This document shows positions 10,440 through 20,907 of a stretch of DNA of 64,000 bases, one piece after another. The DNA lies in assembly GCA_022478985.1 (NCBI GenBank), contig JAKSZP010005653.1:22037-86036 (forward strand). The letters run 5' to 3'. Position numbers and translations under genes: made by a program. Each line of letters opens with the position of its first letter. Positions within the stretch are counted from its first letter, which is position 1. The notes beneath the pieces were generated by a model. The model saw only the letters and a program-made list of their open reading frames with translations. It was not told where the DNA came from and did not search any database. The DNA is from Massospora cicadina (lineage: Eukaryota > Entomophthoromycota > Entomophthoromycetes > Entomophthorales > Entomophthoraceae).

Positions 10440-12460
10440 TTGTTCGAGTGAAAATGTCTATCATGAACAATGAAGTTAAATAGCACTAAGAAAGTTAATC
10501 TGATTATCAGATAATAAGTGTCACTTGATGGATTAGTACCTTATGATATAAAGTACCCACTTGAAGCCTTATAGCTTAGAATCTTAGGCCACGTTCTAGT
10601 TCACTCTACCTTCCACTGTTGGTGATCAGTACCAACTTCAGTATGATAACCTTAAAGAAATTATTCAACAGCTAATAAATGGCATTCACTATGAAATGAC
10701 GCTCAAGTTACTCACTCACTTCTTTGGTGCCTTCTACCATGTGAAATCTATATAGCTCACCCAACTATCAGTGGGAGAACTGACCTTGAAGACAAGCGCT
10801 ATCCTTAAGATTTCTTCCATCCTACCATCTACCACCTTCTGAAAATTAGTCAGGTTGCACCATCATGGAGTCTCCTGACAACTAGGGATTAACCAATCTT
10901 TATACTCCCATGTTGTCAATTTCTATAACGCGGCCTCCTCCTTTGTCCACAACCATCAAGAAGCCATGATTGATTGCCGATGATAGCAATGAAGCCCAAA
11001 CTAGATTGCAGCGTTGGATAACATAATTTTAGGTTACCTCAAAGACCAGCTTGTTGAAATGTACAGCTCCTTGAGGATGTTGAGACCAACAACTCCACTA
11101 AATCAAAGATCTAGTATGGACTCTCCAGCAATACTATCAGAAGCTGGCCTCTCACGGCTTCACCTCCAGGAGTGAAGGACATGAAGGGCATAAGGGGCCT
11201 GAAGGGCCTGAAGGTCCCAGTGAGCCTCAAGAGCCCTCTGGTCCTGCAGTGCCTACTCCAGGCAACCCTTGACAACCCTTGGAGAAAGGCCGTCTTGGAA
11301 ACCCTAGCCGCCTTGAAGAATCTGATCTTTAATGTGGACCAAGTATGTAAACTCTGAAAATATGAAGTCCCTCTTGAGCCTAGGTTCTAGATTGAGGCAC
11401 TTTTGGATAAAAAATATCTTTACAAATTCACTAAGCTTACTGATAGCTGCATTTTCCAGCTCAAACAATACTGACTAGGGTTTGACACCCACTTGAACAA
11501 TCTTGAAAGCCAGCTTTTTCATCAGCGTGCCAATATCTAAGCATTAAAAAGATCAGGTTGCTCTCAAGGCTTCCATCTGCTCCCTCAACCTAAAATGGGA
11601 CAATATCTAAGAGATACTTGAGGCCTAAGATAATGGTTGGATCAGCCAGCCCCTGAAACTATGAAGAAACTAAGGTTTCTGAGCTTGAACCAATACCTGG
11701 TGTTGATACACTCTCCACTCCTCCTGTAACTAATTTTAAACTTAATTTAGAAGAAGTTCATTACTGGCCAAGAAAGTATTGCCACTTTCTTTTATGTGTA
11801 TTAGACTTCCATGGAAGAGGCCACCAACTGGCAAAAAGTGAAGCATATACACTCCTTCCTTAACAGCATCGCTTGGGAGATTATGACTCCCCATCTAAAA
11901 GAATGCCACACCTGGGAACAGGTCCAAACCGCCTTAGTACAATAATTTGGCAGCAACCAGATCCTGGACAATCAATAACAAGTGTTCATAGTTCTCTGCC
12001 TGAACAAAGGAAAGAGCCCTGATAGTTTGTTAGCCGTTTATATTCCTAAGCGCGGCCCTTAGTGACCATAAATCACATTATCTTGTTTGATGCCATAACT
12101 GCTGTTATTTCCACGTTATGGGCCCTATCCTAAGATGCAAATGAACATGATCAGCTAGAAAAGAATGTTTTACTTGCATTAGGGAAATCAAGGAAGCACT
12201 TAACAAGATTCCTTTATTGACTCTTCATCCTAAGGCCACCGCCTCTGTATTCTTCAACTATCCTCAGGTACATGTTGTTGAAAACCAGAAAAATTCTTGA
12301 CTCTGATGCAATTAATGCAAAGCATCTATCACAGCGCCAAGGCATGCTGGAAACGACTTTCTGAGGAGGAGGGAAAAGGGCTGTCAGCATTAATGACGAG
12401 GCGCTCCATGTTGACATCCCTCTTACTCCTCAAGGATCATCCATGATCTATAATGACCTG
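10440..12460 (+). pseudogene. Decayed Gag of element F with collagen-like tract
   Basis: Recognised by its order and by similarity to K's Gag. A helical N-terminal region is followed at 11174-11272 by a Gly-X-Y run (phrases GHKGPEGPEGPSEPQEPSGP), which ends at a TGA and continues with more Gly/Pro. Then comes a capsid-like region (about 11770-12000) reading FFYVYTSMEEATNWQKVKHI, MTPHLKECHTWEQVQTAL and FGSNQ, which lines up with G's MKEFGSP region. A worn zinc knuckle with CWKRL is near 12340. Many stops are present. Gag forms the particle; what a collagen-like tract does there is unknown. Confidence 0.55.
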
Positions 12461-12544
12461 GAGCTATTGTACTTGGAGAAGAAGCTTTGGTACCCATTGA
12501 TAATGAAGAAATTGATACTTCTTACTTTTTTTGATGACTCTCCC

Positions 12545-12957
12545 ATGTTTCTTACGATACCTCCACAGTTCAGAAGTCTGTTTCCCACATCACTGTCCAA
12601 ATTAGTAAAATTCTGGCTCTTGCCATCATTGACAGCTGTTTTCCAGTTAATGTTATTTCTTCCAGATTGATAAAATGTATCAAGATCGCTCTAGACTTGC
12701 TGCACTACATAAAGTATGACATGGATGGACCATAGTGTATACAATCCAGAGAGCATATTCTTCCCTAAATATCCAATTTGAAAAAGTTTATGTAAAGACT
12801 CCTGCATGTCACTCTTAAACCAGGGCTATATAATTTTTTTTAGAACTCAGTTCTTCTAAGACTACTCCACAGCAATACATTATAAAGAATGCTTTATATC
12901 CCTACTGGGACATTGGTTTCCCCTAATTTTTAAACTTCATGCAGTACTGAAGAGGAG
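12545..12957 (+). pseudogene. Protease region, element F
   Basis: Retropepsin remnant. ISKILALAIIDSCFPVNVIS corresponds to the VKIWAIID-x-x-x-P-I-N-V-I-S stretch of K. The catalytic triplet is Asp-Ser-Cys instead of Asp-Ser/Thr-Gly. Downstream, after frameshifts, is FPLIFKLHAVLKRS, which matches IPLYYNLDRAVEK in B. The reading is cut at 12957 by a probable solo LTR. Confidence 0.5.
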
Positions 12958-13430
12958 TGTTGAGAAATTGATATGACTGGACAATATGTTTTTTATGCAG
13001 AGGTTTGTATTCACAAGTTGAGGGAGCCTTGAGATTGAGCAATAGATATATTTATGCAAAATGAATTGATCAAAGTAATTATGGTTTGATGAATTTCGGG
13101 AATTCCGCCAAGATTCTAATGATAGATTGAAAACTCTATATTGGTAGTAAATAAGGAATTACTAAGTGGAAGGGTGAACTGACTAGTAATACAACGGAAA
13201 AAGAGTTGAGCATGAGAATGAGAAGGGGGAGGTCTTTTACAAAGAAAAGAGAGTAGTAGGGGACTTCAATGGAAGTAGCTGTTAAATTTAAGGTTAAATA
13301 AATTATTATCGTCAGTGCAATAGCTTATTATCAAGTCTTTATTAATAATTATTAAGGACCAGTGATCTCATATCGCTCAACTGTTGCTCAGTGGGCTTAA
13401 CCCTGCGCAACAGGTTTGGTGGAGTCAACA
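12958..13430. repeat. Probable solo LTR within element F
   Basis: A 473-bp block that begins TGTTGA and ends TCAACA, perfect 6-bp inverted ends. It sits between F's protease and dUTPase-like regions, where the other elements have almost no spacer. Inside are an AATAAT-rich stretch and an inverted repeat (CTGTTGC with GCAACAG, 13381-13412). Flanks AGGAG and AAATA are not a convincing duplication. Its length and ends suggest a Ty1/copia-type LTR, but no second copy is in the window. Confidence 0.4.
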
Positions 13431-13779
13431 AAATATACTGAAAGTTGACAAGGAGGATAAGACCCAGGTTTGCCTATTAAGAGTGAGAGTAAAAGCAATT
13501 GACTCAAATATCACTTAAGTACTATCAAGTCCAGTTGGCTCGCCTGCCTTATTAGCCACAAAGGCATGCAATCTAATTACTTATGACGACCACTATACCT
13601 CTGAAGTCCCAAGTTATTGTTGATGCCTATTTCCATGTTAAAGTCCCCTCTGGATACCTACTAAAGATCTGAGGTCTAGATTACCCGTCTGCCAAAGAGG
13701 TTCTAACTTGTCCAGAGATTCTTAATCTCACCTATGCTAGATCCATATCAGTGTTATTGGCTGACCTTACCAACAAACC
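13431..13779 (+). pseudogene. dUTPase-fold domain, element F (5' part)
   Basis: Reads S-Q-V-I-V-D-A-Y-F-H-V-K-V-P-S-G-Y, then LTCPEILNLTYARSISVLLADLTN at the end, cut by element C at 13779. It parallels K's AQVIIDMGVQVFVPTD and CPGILGPAYDGTVLVLLANLTS, and both follow the dUTPase order of a strand with V-D-x-G/P-S-G, then motif 3. The motif 3 Asp is Asn here, while the Tyr is kept. The domain resumes at 19721 with KVVGTN. Confidence 0.5.
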
Positions 13780-14628
13780 TGTCATGGTTAAATGAAATGA
13801 TAGTGGGCACTAACCCCAAGGGTAAGGCTGGGCGACAGGAGGCCCAGAAGGTTAAGCTTCAGGCCCTCCCTGACCTCAAGCACACATTAGACCAACGCTG
13901 GGTACAAGCCAAATATGCTCAAGTTGGTACTAGTAAGGTGCATAACGCCCAGCCCCTTGGGTCGGCTCAGGCGTTAAAATGGACGAGATATTCAATTAAC
14001 TAGACAGTTTTATTCAGTTAATTGAGGAACGTGGGTTCAAAACCTGTTACATTTACAAAATTACGCGTTTGGGTATAGTACAACTTCAATCAATTACTCA
14101 AGTGAAGTCAGTTTCAGTGTATTCTACTAATTCAGATGGGAGCGTTTGCCTATTGGTGAATCAGTGCTTGGGACCACTTTGGCAGACCCTAAATTACCTC
14201 AACATTGTTTAAATTTGATTTTTATGACCAACATTCTTTGTTGGTCAACTTTTCCCAATAAATTTCCCCGTTTTTCCTATTTTATTTTATGTTATATTTG
14301 ACTATCCTGTGCATGGACCTCTTTGAGGAGGTCTTGCGCTACATTCACCATACCACTTTACATATGATTCAGTTAGCCCCTTGTGCACCGTTGGTTAGCA
14401 TAGGTTCCTTCCAACCTAGGACGCTTAACTCTTCCCCTTATGCACCGCATCGCTTTTGGTTGGGCATTTTTTATAATAATCGCACTCCTCTACTTAAGTT
14501 ATTGTTGCTGCAGAACCCTCTACTGGGCTCTAGTACCTTTTGTACTGACAGCTAGTTCCCTGGCGTTAGACATGTACACCAAGCACTACCATGCTGGGAA
14601 CAGGAGAGTTATAGACACTCTCCTTACA
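13780..14628 (+). repeat. 5' LTR of element C
   Basis: Begins TGTCATGGTTAAATGA and ends CTCTCCTTACA. It matches 18876-19720 throughout. It contains the phrase GAACGTGGGTTCAAAACC, which resembles a pol III B box, but there is no tRNA-like fold around it. Confidence 0.9.
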
Positions 14629-14642
14629 TTAGTCAACTAACC
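14629..14642 (+). promoter_or_regulatory. Post-LTR near-palindrome, element C
   Basis: TTAGTCAACTAACC directly follows the LTR, where a primer site is expected, but has no TGG start. D has TTAGTTGACTAACC at 31001-31014; the 12-mers are reverse complements of each other. Confidence 0.4.
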
Positions 14643-15397
14643 GCTTATTTTTTTATGTGCATGAAATTTTTCCATGTGGGACTTCCCCAAAGCGTAAACG
14701 GTGGGTACCAGCTGTGGGCTTCAGCTGTTTTCAGCTGCACCACGGTTTCCTCTTTTTATTGAAGGTTGGAGTATCTCAGCATTATTTTGGCTGCCTACAA
14801 CTGGAAAGTACCACTCTTCATGCTCGTCTCAGGTGGATATGAACGCTTCTGGGTCCAAAAGTCATGATTCCCCAGCTTTCCGCCAAAATTTACAAATAAA
14901 ATTTAAACAAATGGGTTTTACTTTGACAGCATGATCAGACAGTGCACAACAGAATAGGCGCAGATGGGCCTGGGGGTGTTGGCCTTGGATAACGTCAGGC
15001 ATTCTGTTGCAGTTATAAGAATAGGGTCATTCACATCTAAAATGCATTTTATAACAGAAACCTGATATATACCTCTAACCATATTTGCTCTCTCATGGCT
15101 CAGATATGGAACCTATTCCTGTGTATGGAATCACCCCAAAATTCCTCGTCTGATCTCTTCCATGATTTGCAGCACTCAGAAAGTTGAAAAGGAACTGCAT
15201 TTACAAAATGAAAATCTTTATGCCCCTGCTGACGATATGGTAGGGTATGTGGCCTCAGTAGTAAGAGTGGCCAAATATCCCTCTCCATTTTTTGATTCAA
15301 ACACATACCAGGGCAACATGTTATTGCCAGATGAAGAGTTTGGTGTTAATTTACTGGCGTTTTCTGCTTTAGGTAAAGACCATTTGGGTATTTTCTA
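14643..15397 (+). pseudogene. Small Gag-position region, element C
   Basis: Only about 750 bp separate the LTR from protease, where a chromovirus normally has a Gag of about 1 kb or more. No capsid motif and no CCHC knuckle are visible. Two parts are shared with D: a GLGVLALDN phrase (near 14970) and the stretch VEKELHLQNENLYAPADDMV then GYVASVVRV (15180-15275), which runs on to the stop at 15398. The conservation between diverged copies suggests real coding sequence. What it encodes is not recognised; it could be the rump of a Gag lost in the common ancestor of C and D. Confidence 0.5.
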
Positions 15398-15793
15398 ATG
15401 ACTGCTATCCTTTCCTCCCCTCTAGGGAAACTCAGCACCACTATTTTGGTGGATACTGGCGCCTCTAAAAACTTTATGGACCAGAGCATAGCCGAATACC
15501 TTGGGTTGAGTTATTTGCCAGGTGGTATGGTTAGGGGAGGGGCGTCCCAAGGTATTCCCACTCTGAAGATCATTGGGACAGTGGACTATCAGGTTGGCAA
15601 GTACCACTTGTCTGATCACTTCCAAGCTATCAATAACCTCTTGTACCCTACCATTTTGGGTGTGGAGTGGTGGCGGAAGTTTGATGTTAGAACTAATCTG
15701 AAAGAGAATACCCTATCCCTAACAGTAAAGAATGTTCGCACATTAGTTGTTCCTTTGCTGGAGGATAACGCCCAGGGCGAATTGCCTCACTGA
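15398..15793 (+). CDS. Retropepsin protease, element C
   Basis: An unbroken 131-codon stretch with STTILVDTGASKNFMDQ, giving an intact DTGAS active site at about residues 19-23, then a Gly-rich flap-like region (GGMVRGGASQG) and ILGVEWWRKFDV, the ILG-x-x-W-L/F block typical of chromoviral proteases. It is the best preserved protease in the window. It is one domain of a pol polyprotein, not a separate gene, and ends at a TGA before RT. Confidence 0.8.
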   Translation: MTAILSSPLGKLSTTILVDTGASKNFMDQSIAEYLGLSYLPGGMVRGGASQGIPTLKIIGTVDYQVGKYHLSDHFQAINNLLYPTILGVEWWRKFDVRTNLKENTLSLTVKNVRTLVVPLLEDNAQGELPH

Positions 15794-15849
15794 CCCCACC
15801 TTCACACTCTTAGCCTTGCCTTTATGCGGAAGCCCACTGTGGAGGTTTT

Positions 15850-16760
15850 GCTACCTTCTTGTATAAAGGGTTTGTAATATTCCTTTGATGCAGCATCTGG
15901 TGAAGTACTACCTGATCATTCCAAGTATGACTGTGAGTTCAAGCTCACTATGGATCTGGTGCGTAGATCTTCCCCCATTTACCCATTGTTCAGGAGGAAG
16001 AGGCGTTAGATGTGTGGGTGAAGTAGCAGTTAGCCAAAGGCGCGATTTTTCAGCGTACCTCCCCTGTTTGCTCCCCACTTCTCTTTGTTGAGAAGGTGGA
16101 TGGTGCTCTACGCCCATGCGTAGACTATGAGAACCTCAACAATGTCACAGTACCAGATCTACATCCCATCCCTTTGGATTCTCAGATTGCACGCTATGTG
16201 GAGAAGGCTAAGGTCTTTTCCAAGTTGGATTGCCTTAATGCGTTCAATGAGATTAGAATTTAAAATATACAAGAGTGTTTAACTGCCTTCTGTACTAAAA
16301 AAGAATTTTCCAGTTTTGGGTCAAGCCCTTTGGGCTTAAGAATGCCCCTACTATCTTTTAACGCCTTATTGATGCAGCTTTGAGGGACCTGCTGGGGGTA
16401 TGCATGGTTGTCTACATGGATGATATCCTGGAGTTTTCCCCTGATCATGAGTCCCATGCTCTACATCTTTAACAAGTGGTAGAGAAATTAAAGGCAGCCA
16501 GCCTTACGCTGTTGATTAGCAAGTTTGAATTTTTCAAGTACCAGGTCACATTTCTGGGCAACACTGTGTTTGACCAAGGACACATGACAACTCCAGAAAA
16601 GGATAAGAAAATTAGTGAGTGTCTCACCCTTACCTTAGTCAAGAAATTGAGGAGCTTTTTGGGGACGTGTACGTTCCTCAAGAAGTTCACACCCAATCTT
16701 TCCGAGGTGGCAGCACCCTTATATAAGGCTAGCAGTGCAAAAGTGCTTCAGTAGTCCCCC
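15850..16760 (+). pseudogene. Reverse transcriptase, element C
   Basis: Chromoviral RT. Seen: LPDHSKYDCEFKL (the start of the domain), a PIYPL motif, QLAKGAIFQ, VDGALRPCVDYENLNNVTVP (fingers), SKLDCLNAFNEIRI with the first catalytic Asp, PFGLKNAPT, then YMDDILEFSP with YxDD at 16413-16424, and KFEFFKYQVTFLGN (thumb). Frameshifts near 15960-16080 and a few stops break it. Confidence 0.85.
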
Positions 16761-17200
16761 ACTTTGGAGGATGCTTTACAATCAGTGGAGTGCACCCTGT
16801 TGTCCACGTCTGTCCTTCTCCATGTCAACCCTTCAAAAGAGTTCATTGTGTCTACTGATGCCTCCAACTTCGCCATAGCGGGTGCTTTGTTACAAGTAGG
16901 CAAAGATGGGATAGAGCATTCAGTGAGATATTTTTCTAGGAAAATGTCTTTGCCTGAGTTAAATTACGTCGTTTATGACAAAGAGTTACTAGAAGTGGTG
17001 GAGGCGCTGACTTATTGGCATCACCACTTGCATGGCTCCTCCCAACCTTTTCACTTACATACAGATCACCGTGCCTTGCTGTACTACCACACCCTTCATG
17101 TCCTAACCCATGGCAGACCCATTGGCATGAGACCCTTGCCCAATTTGGCTTTTCTTAAGAGTTCACCAAGGGCAAGGATAATGGTTTGGCGGATGCTTTA
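16761..17200 (+). CDS. RNase H, element C
   Basis: A long open stretch with FIVSTDASNFAIAGALLQVG (catalytic Asp in the TDAS motif), HSVRYFSRKMSLPELNYVVYDKELLEVVEAL (Glu in YDKELL) and FHLHTDHRALLYY (Asp in TDH). All three carboxylates expected from the family are present. The frame closes near 17200 as MADALSRNPA, the typical end of RNase H, opens in another frame. Confidence 0.8.
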
Positions 17201-17499
17201 AGCCGCAACCCTGCTTTATCTCTCAATCCAAAGGAGGTAGAGGTTTATAATACCCATTTGATGATTTCACCGGGTAAGATTTTATCTCAACTTACTGCTC
17301 CCACGGCCAACACGCCAGCGCTTGCACCACTGGAAAATGAGGAGGAGTACAGTATGTTTAGAAAGTTAGTCCTTTCTCAGCCGCTATCAATCAAATATAC
17401 TATGGTATTTGCTAAGAGCGCTTTGAATTGGGCGGACTTATCCAGGGGTTATCATGTAAAGGATGAGATGGTGTGGTTTAAGGGGCGCCTATGGGTTCC

Positions 17500-18584
17500 T
17501 TCTGGAACACTGCTCCTGTAAATCATCAGGACCATCATGTTGGTTTTACCATTGGTCATCCTGGGAAAGCAAAGACATTGTAGTTGATATGACGCACCTA
17601 CAATTGGAAGGGTTTGCCTGCTCAGGTGGGGCGGTAATGTAAAGAGTTCCTAATATGCAATCAAATGAAACCCAATCTTCAACAATTAGCGGGGTTGTTG
17701 GTACCAGTCCAAAAGGCTAAAGGGCACTAGACTTTCCTATCAGAGGATTATATTGTGGAGTTACCTGCCTCTGATGGTTACGATGCCATCATGGTATTGG
17801 GCCGCTTTACAAAATTCGCCCAGTTTATTCCTTGCAGAACGACAATAACAGCAGCTGAGATGGCTAGGCTCTTTGTCACTCATGTGTTTGCGCTCCATGA
17901 GGTTCCCCAAGAAATTATCAATGACCGGGGACCCCAGTTTACCTCTGTCTTTTGGGAAGAGTTGTGTAAGACTCTTAATATTCGCCCCTGCCATTCAATT
18001 GCCTATAGCCCTCAATCAGATGGGCAGGCTGAACGAGTGAATCAGTGCTTGGAACAGTCCCTACGGTGTTACACCATCACAGATCATACATATTGTGTTT
18101 CTCACCTTCCTATGGCCCAATTTAGTTAGAACAACACTTTGCATTCTTTGATCGGTTGTTCCCCTTTTTCGCCAACCATGGCTTTAATTCCACCATTAAA
18201 ATGGAGTTCAGCCGTGGATCTAAGGTTGAAGCGGTGGTGGACTTTACCAAGACTATCAAGAAGATCCACCATGGGGTTTTCACAAGTTTGGGGACGGCAA
18301 TGCAAGTGAATAAGGAGAACGCTGATGGTAAGCGCTGAGTGGGTCCAGCGTACAAGAAAGGGGATCTCGTGATGCTTGATGCTCATAACATCCCTATCAA
18401 GCAGCCATGCAGGAAGCTGGGACCAAAGAGGGTTGGCCCTTACCGCGTTGTTAGAAAGGTAATTCATGCCTCATACCAGTTTGATCTTTCTTCTTCATTT
18501 CAGAACTTCTCTGTCTTTCATAAGAGCAAATGGCGTTGTTTGAAGGCCCCCACCAGAGACTCCCAAGGCTTATCTCATGTATGA
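17500..18584 (+). pseudogene. Integrase, element C
   Basis: Zinc-binding remnants (H-x-x-x-G-H-P-G then C-x2-C) lie at 17530-17670. The core has GYDAIMVLGRFTKFAQFIPC, where the first catalytic Asp has become Gly, INDRGPQF (second Asp) and SDGQAERVNQ (Glu). The C-terminal GPF/Y-type module reads KKGDLVMLDAHNIPIKQP then LGPKRVGPYRV and FHKSKWRCLKAP (18339-18560), as in fungal chromoviruses. Breaks occur near 17600 and 18130. Confidence 0.85.
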
Positions 18585-18770
18585 GGATCCAGAGTGAGAA
18601 GTGGAGGAAATATAGACTCCCGTTAAGTAAAAAGAAGGCTTAAGTCCTGGTATCTTGGATTGGTTTTGATGCTGCCGAGAACAGTTAGGTCCCAGCACTT
18701 AACTGTGTGCATGTCCAAGATCTGACTGAAGTTTTCTGTAAACGTTTTCCCCAGGCCACTGGATCTCAAC
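18585..18770 (+). pseudogene. Chromodomain, element C
   Basis: After the integrase tail the reading gives E-x-E-V-E-E-I, then (after a frameshift) a W/F-DAAENS-x-VPA stretch and LTEVFCKRFPQA. This is the chromodomain order of EVE-x-I strand, WxG-x-xxxENTWEP-like core, then helix. In chromoviruses this module targets integration to modified histones. D carries the same module at 34940-35120. Confidence 0.65.
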
Positions 18771-18875
18771 CCAAACTGACCGTTGCCACAATGAAGTTAA
18801 CCCCAGCCCACAAGAACTTTTCCCTAGCGCAAGCCCATGGAGGGAAGATTGAGCCCCATTGGGAGGAGAGGGTAA

Positions 18876-19720
18876 TGTCATGGTTAAATGACATGATAGT
18901 GGGCACTAACCCCAAGTATAAGCTGGGCGACAGGAGGCCCAGAAGGTGAAGCTTCAGGCTCTCCCTGACCTCAAGCACACATTAGACCAACGCTGGGTAC
19001 AAGCCAAATTTGCCCAGGTTAATACTAGTGAAGTGCATAATGCCCAGCCCCTTGGGTCAGCACAGGCATTAAAACGGATGAGATATTCAACTAATGACGA
19101 TGGATCGATTTGTTTGATTGAGGAACGTGGGTTCAAAACCCATTTCACTACAGTTATGCGTTCAAGTAGAGTACAACTTATTTTGATTACTCAAGTAAAG
19201 TCAGTTTTGGTGTATTCTACTAATTTTTATGGGAGCATTTGCCTGTTGGTGAATCAGTGCTTAGGACCACTTTGGCAGACCCTGAATTACCCCAACATTG
19301 TTTAAATTTGATTTTCATGACCAACATTCCTTGTTGGTCAACTTTTCCTAATAAACTTCCCCGTTTTCCCATTTTAATTTATGTTATCTCTGACAATCCT
19401 TTGCGCGGACCTCTTTGAGGAGGTCTCACACTACATTCAACATACCATTTTACATATGATTTGGTAGCCCCTAGTGCACCATTGGTTCGCTCAGGCTCCA
19501 TCCAACCTGGAACGCTTACCTCTTCCCCCTTTTGCACCGTGTCACTTTTGGTTGGGTTTTTTTATAATAAGCGCACTCCTCTACTTAAGTTATTGTTGCT
19601 ACAGAACCCTCTACTGGGCTCTAGCACCTTTTGTACTAATGGCTAGTTCCCTTGGCGTTTGACCTGTGCACCAAGCACTACCACGCTGGGAACAGGAGAG
19701 TTATAGACACTCTCCTTACA
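18876..19720 (+). repeat. 3' LTR of element C
   Basis: It follows the polypurine tract GGGAGGAGAGGGTAA (18861-18875). It starts TGTCATGGTTAAATGA, ends CTCTCCTTACA, and the next five bases are the target copy AAATC. Confidence 0.9.
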
Positions 19721-20907
19721 AAATCTAAGGTAGTGGGCACAAATAGTTTACCATGTATGTTCACCTTATACCAATAGAGACTTTCAATGATGTCAGCAGT
19801 TTTTGAAGTATGAGGGATTTTAATTTGGATCTGCACCTATCAGTGGCTTTAGTTAACACCTCTTGAAAGGAGATCAAGGGGAGCAACAGCACCCAATTTA
19901 AGAATTAATAGAGGAGTACTCAGAACTTTTTTCAGCCTTGACTTACAATTTTAGAAAACATGAGTGGGGTTTACATCATGTTGAGAATGGGGACGTTTCC
20001 CTCAGTCCCAACCTTACCAAAAGAGTAAGGTTGAAGAGGCCCAGGTGTCAGTAGAACTCAAACAAAACTTGAAACCAACTATTGGCGCCATCATGCAGGC
20101 CTTGAGCCCCCCTCCTATTGGTTTGAAAGAAGGAAGGCATTCATCAGATACTGTTGGACTAATGCCAGCTCAGCTCTATCATCAAGAAAGATAGTTATAC
20201 TTTGCCATGAATTGAAACCCTCTCAAACCTGCACTCCAGGTCATGATACTTCTCAACAATGGACCTTGCCAGCTGATATTGGCAATTGGAGCTCTCCCCA
20301 GAAGACTGATCCAAGTGTGCGCTCATAGCCAATGAAGGGCTATTCAAACCCTCGAAGTTACTCTAGGGCCTTTGTGACATGCCAGCCACCTTCCAATGCG
20401 CCATGGATAGAATTCTCAGGGACTTGAAGTTAGCATGAGTCCTTGTAAACCTTGATGATAACACTGTCTTCCCATGAACTTTTGATGGTCATGTGTAACA
20501 CCTTCAGGAAGTCTTCAATCATCTTAGAAAGGCTTCAATAAAACTCAAACCTTCTATGTTCTCCTTTTTCCAGTCCAAAATGGAGTTCTTTAGACATAAG
20601 GTGTCAAAAGATGGCATACTGCCATACCAGACAAAGTCAATGCCATTGAGAAGATGTTGCGCCCCCAGAGCTTGATGGATATTAAAGTATTCCTTGGCAA
20701 GGTAGGCTACCATTTTCAGTTTATCCCTCAGTTTTCTGAGCTGGTTGAGCCTTATTTTACCTCCTGCAGAAGGCGTGTCTTTTCAATGGAGGCCAGATCA
20801 AGAATAGGCTTTTGGTGCGTTGAGGACCGCTCTTTGTAGTAAACCCATTTTGTTCCAACTGCATTTTGATCAACCTTTCTTATTATTCACGGATGGAGTG
20901 ATGTCAA
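19721..20907 (+). pseudogene. Element F: end of dUTPase-like domain, RT, start of RNase H
   Basis: F resumes after C. KVVGTNSLPCMFTL is followed by EQQHPI-x-ELIEEYSEL (near 19880), which matches K's EQQHEAEAHIEEYADIL and marks the approach to RT. RT motifs are at 20220-20720: FSTMDLAS-like, GLCDMPATFQ, and an NLDDNTVF box at 20448-20459 (Tyr of YxDD replaced by Asn), then KPSMFSFF and a thumb region. It ends inside RNase H at LFTDG-x-SD (20880-20907), cut by an x-type LTR. The rest of RNase H is at 1-390 on the opposite strand. Confidence 0.75.

Larger units (their letters stand above)
13780..19720 (+). mobile_element. Chromovirus C (Ty3/gypsy with chromodomain)
   Basis: A 5.94-kb element with 849-bp and 845-bp LTRs, inserted into F's dUTPase-like region. 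Target-site copies are AAACC (13775-13779) and AAATC (19721-19725), one C-to-T difference. F's reading frame resumes on the other side. Order: LTR, short leader, small ORF region without recognisable capsid or zinc knuckle, protease, RT, RNase H, integrase, chromodomain, polypurine tract, LTR. It is related to D but its LTRs are clearly diverged. It carries fewer stops than A or B. Confidence 0.9.

Noticed and set aside
11172..11357. A 61-codon open frame over F's collagen-like tract, in another frame
   Set aside because: The Gly-X-Y frame at 11174 matches K's Gag order; the alternative frame is a shadow.
14020..14050. GAACGTGGGTTCAAAACC in C's LTR as a pol III B box or tRNA
   Set aside because: No cloverleaf or A box fits around it, and it lies inside an LTR.
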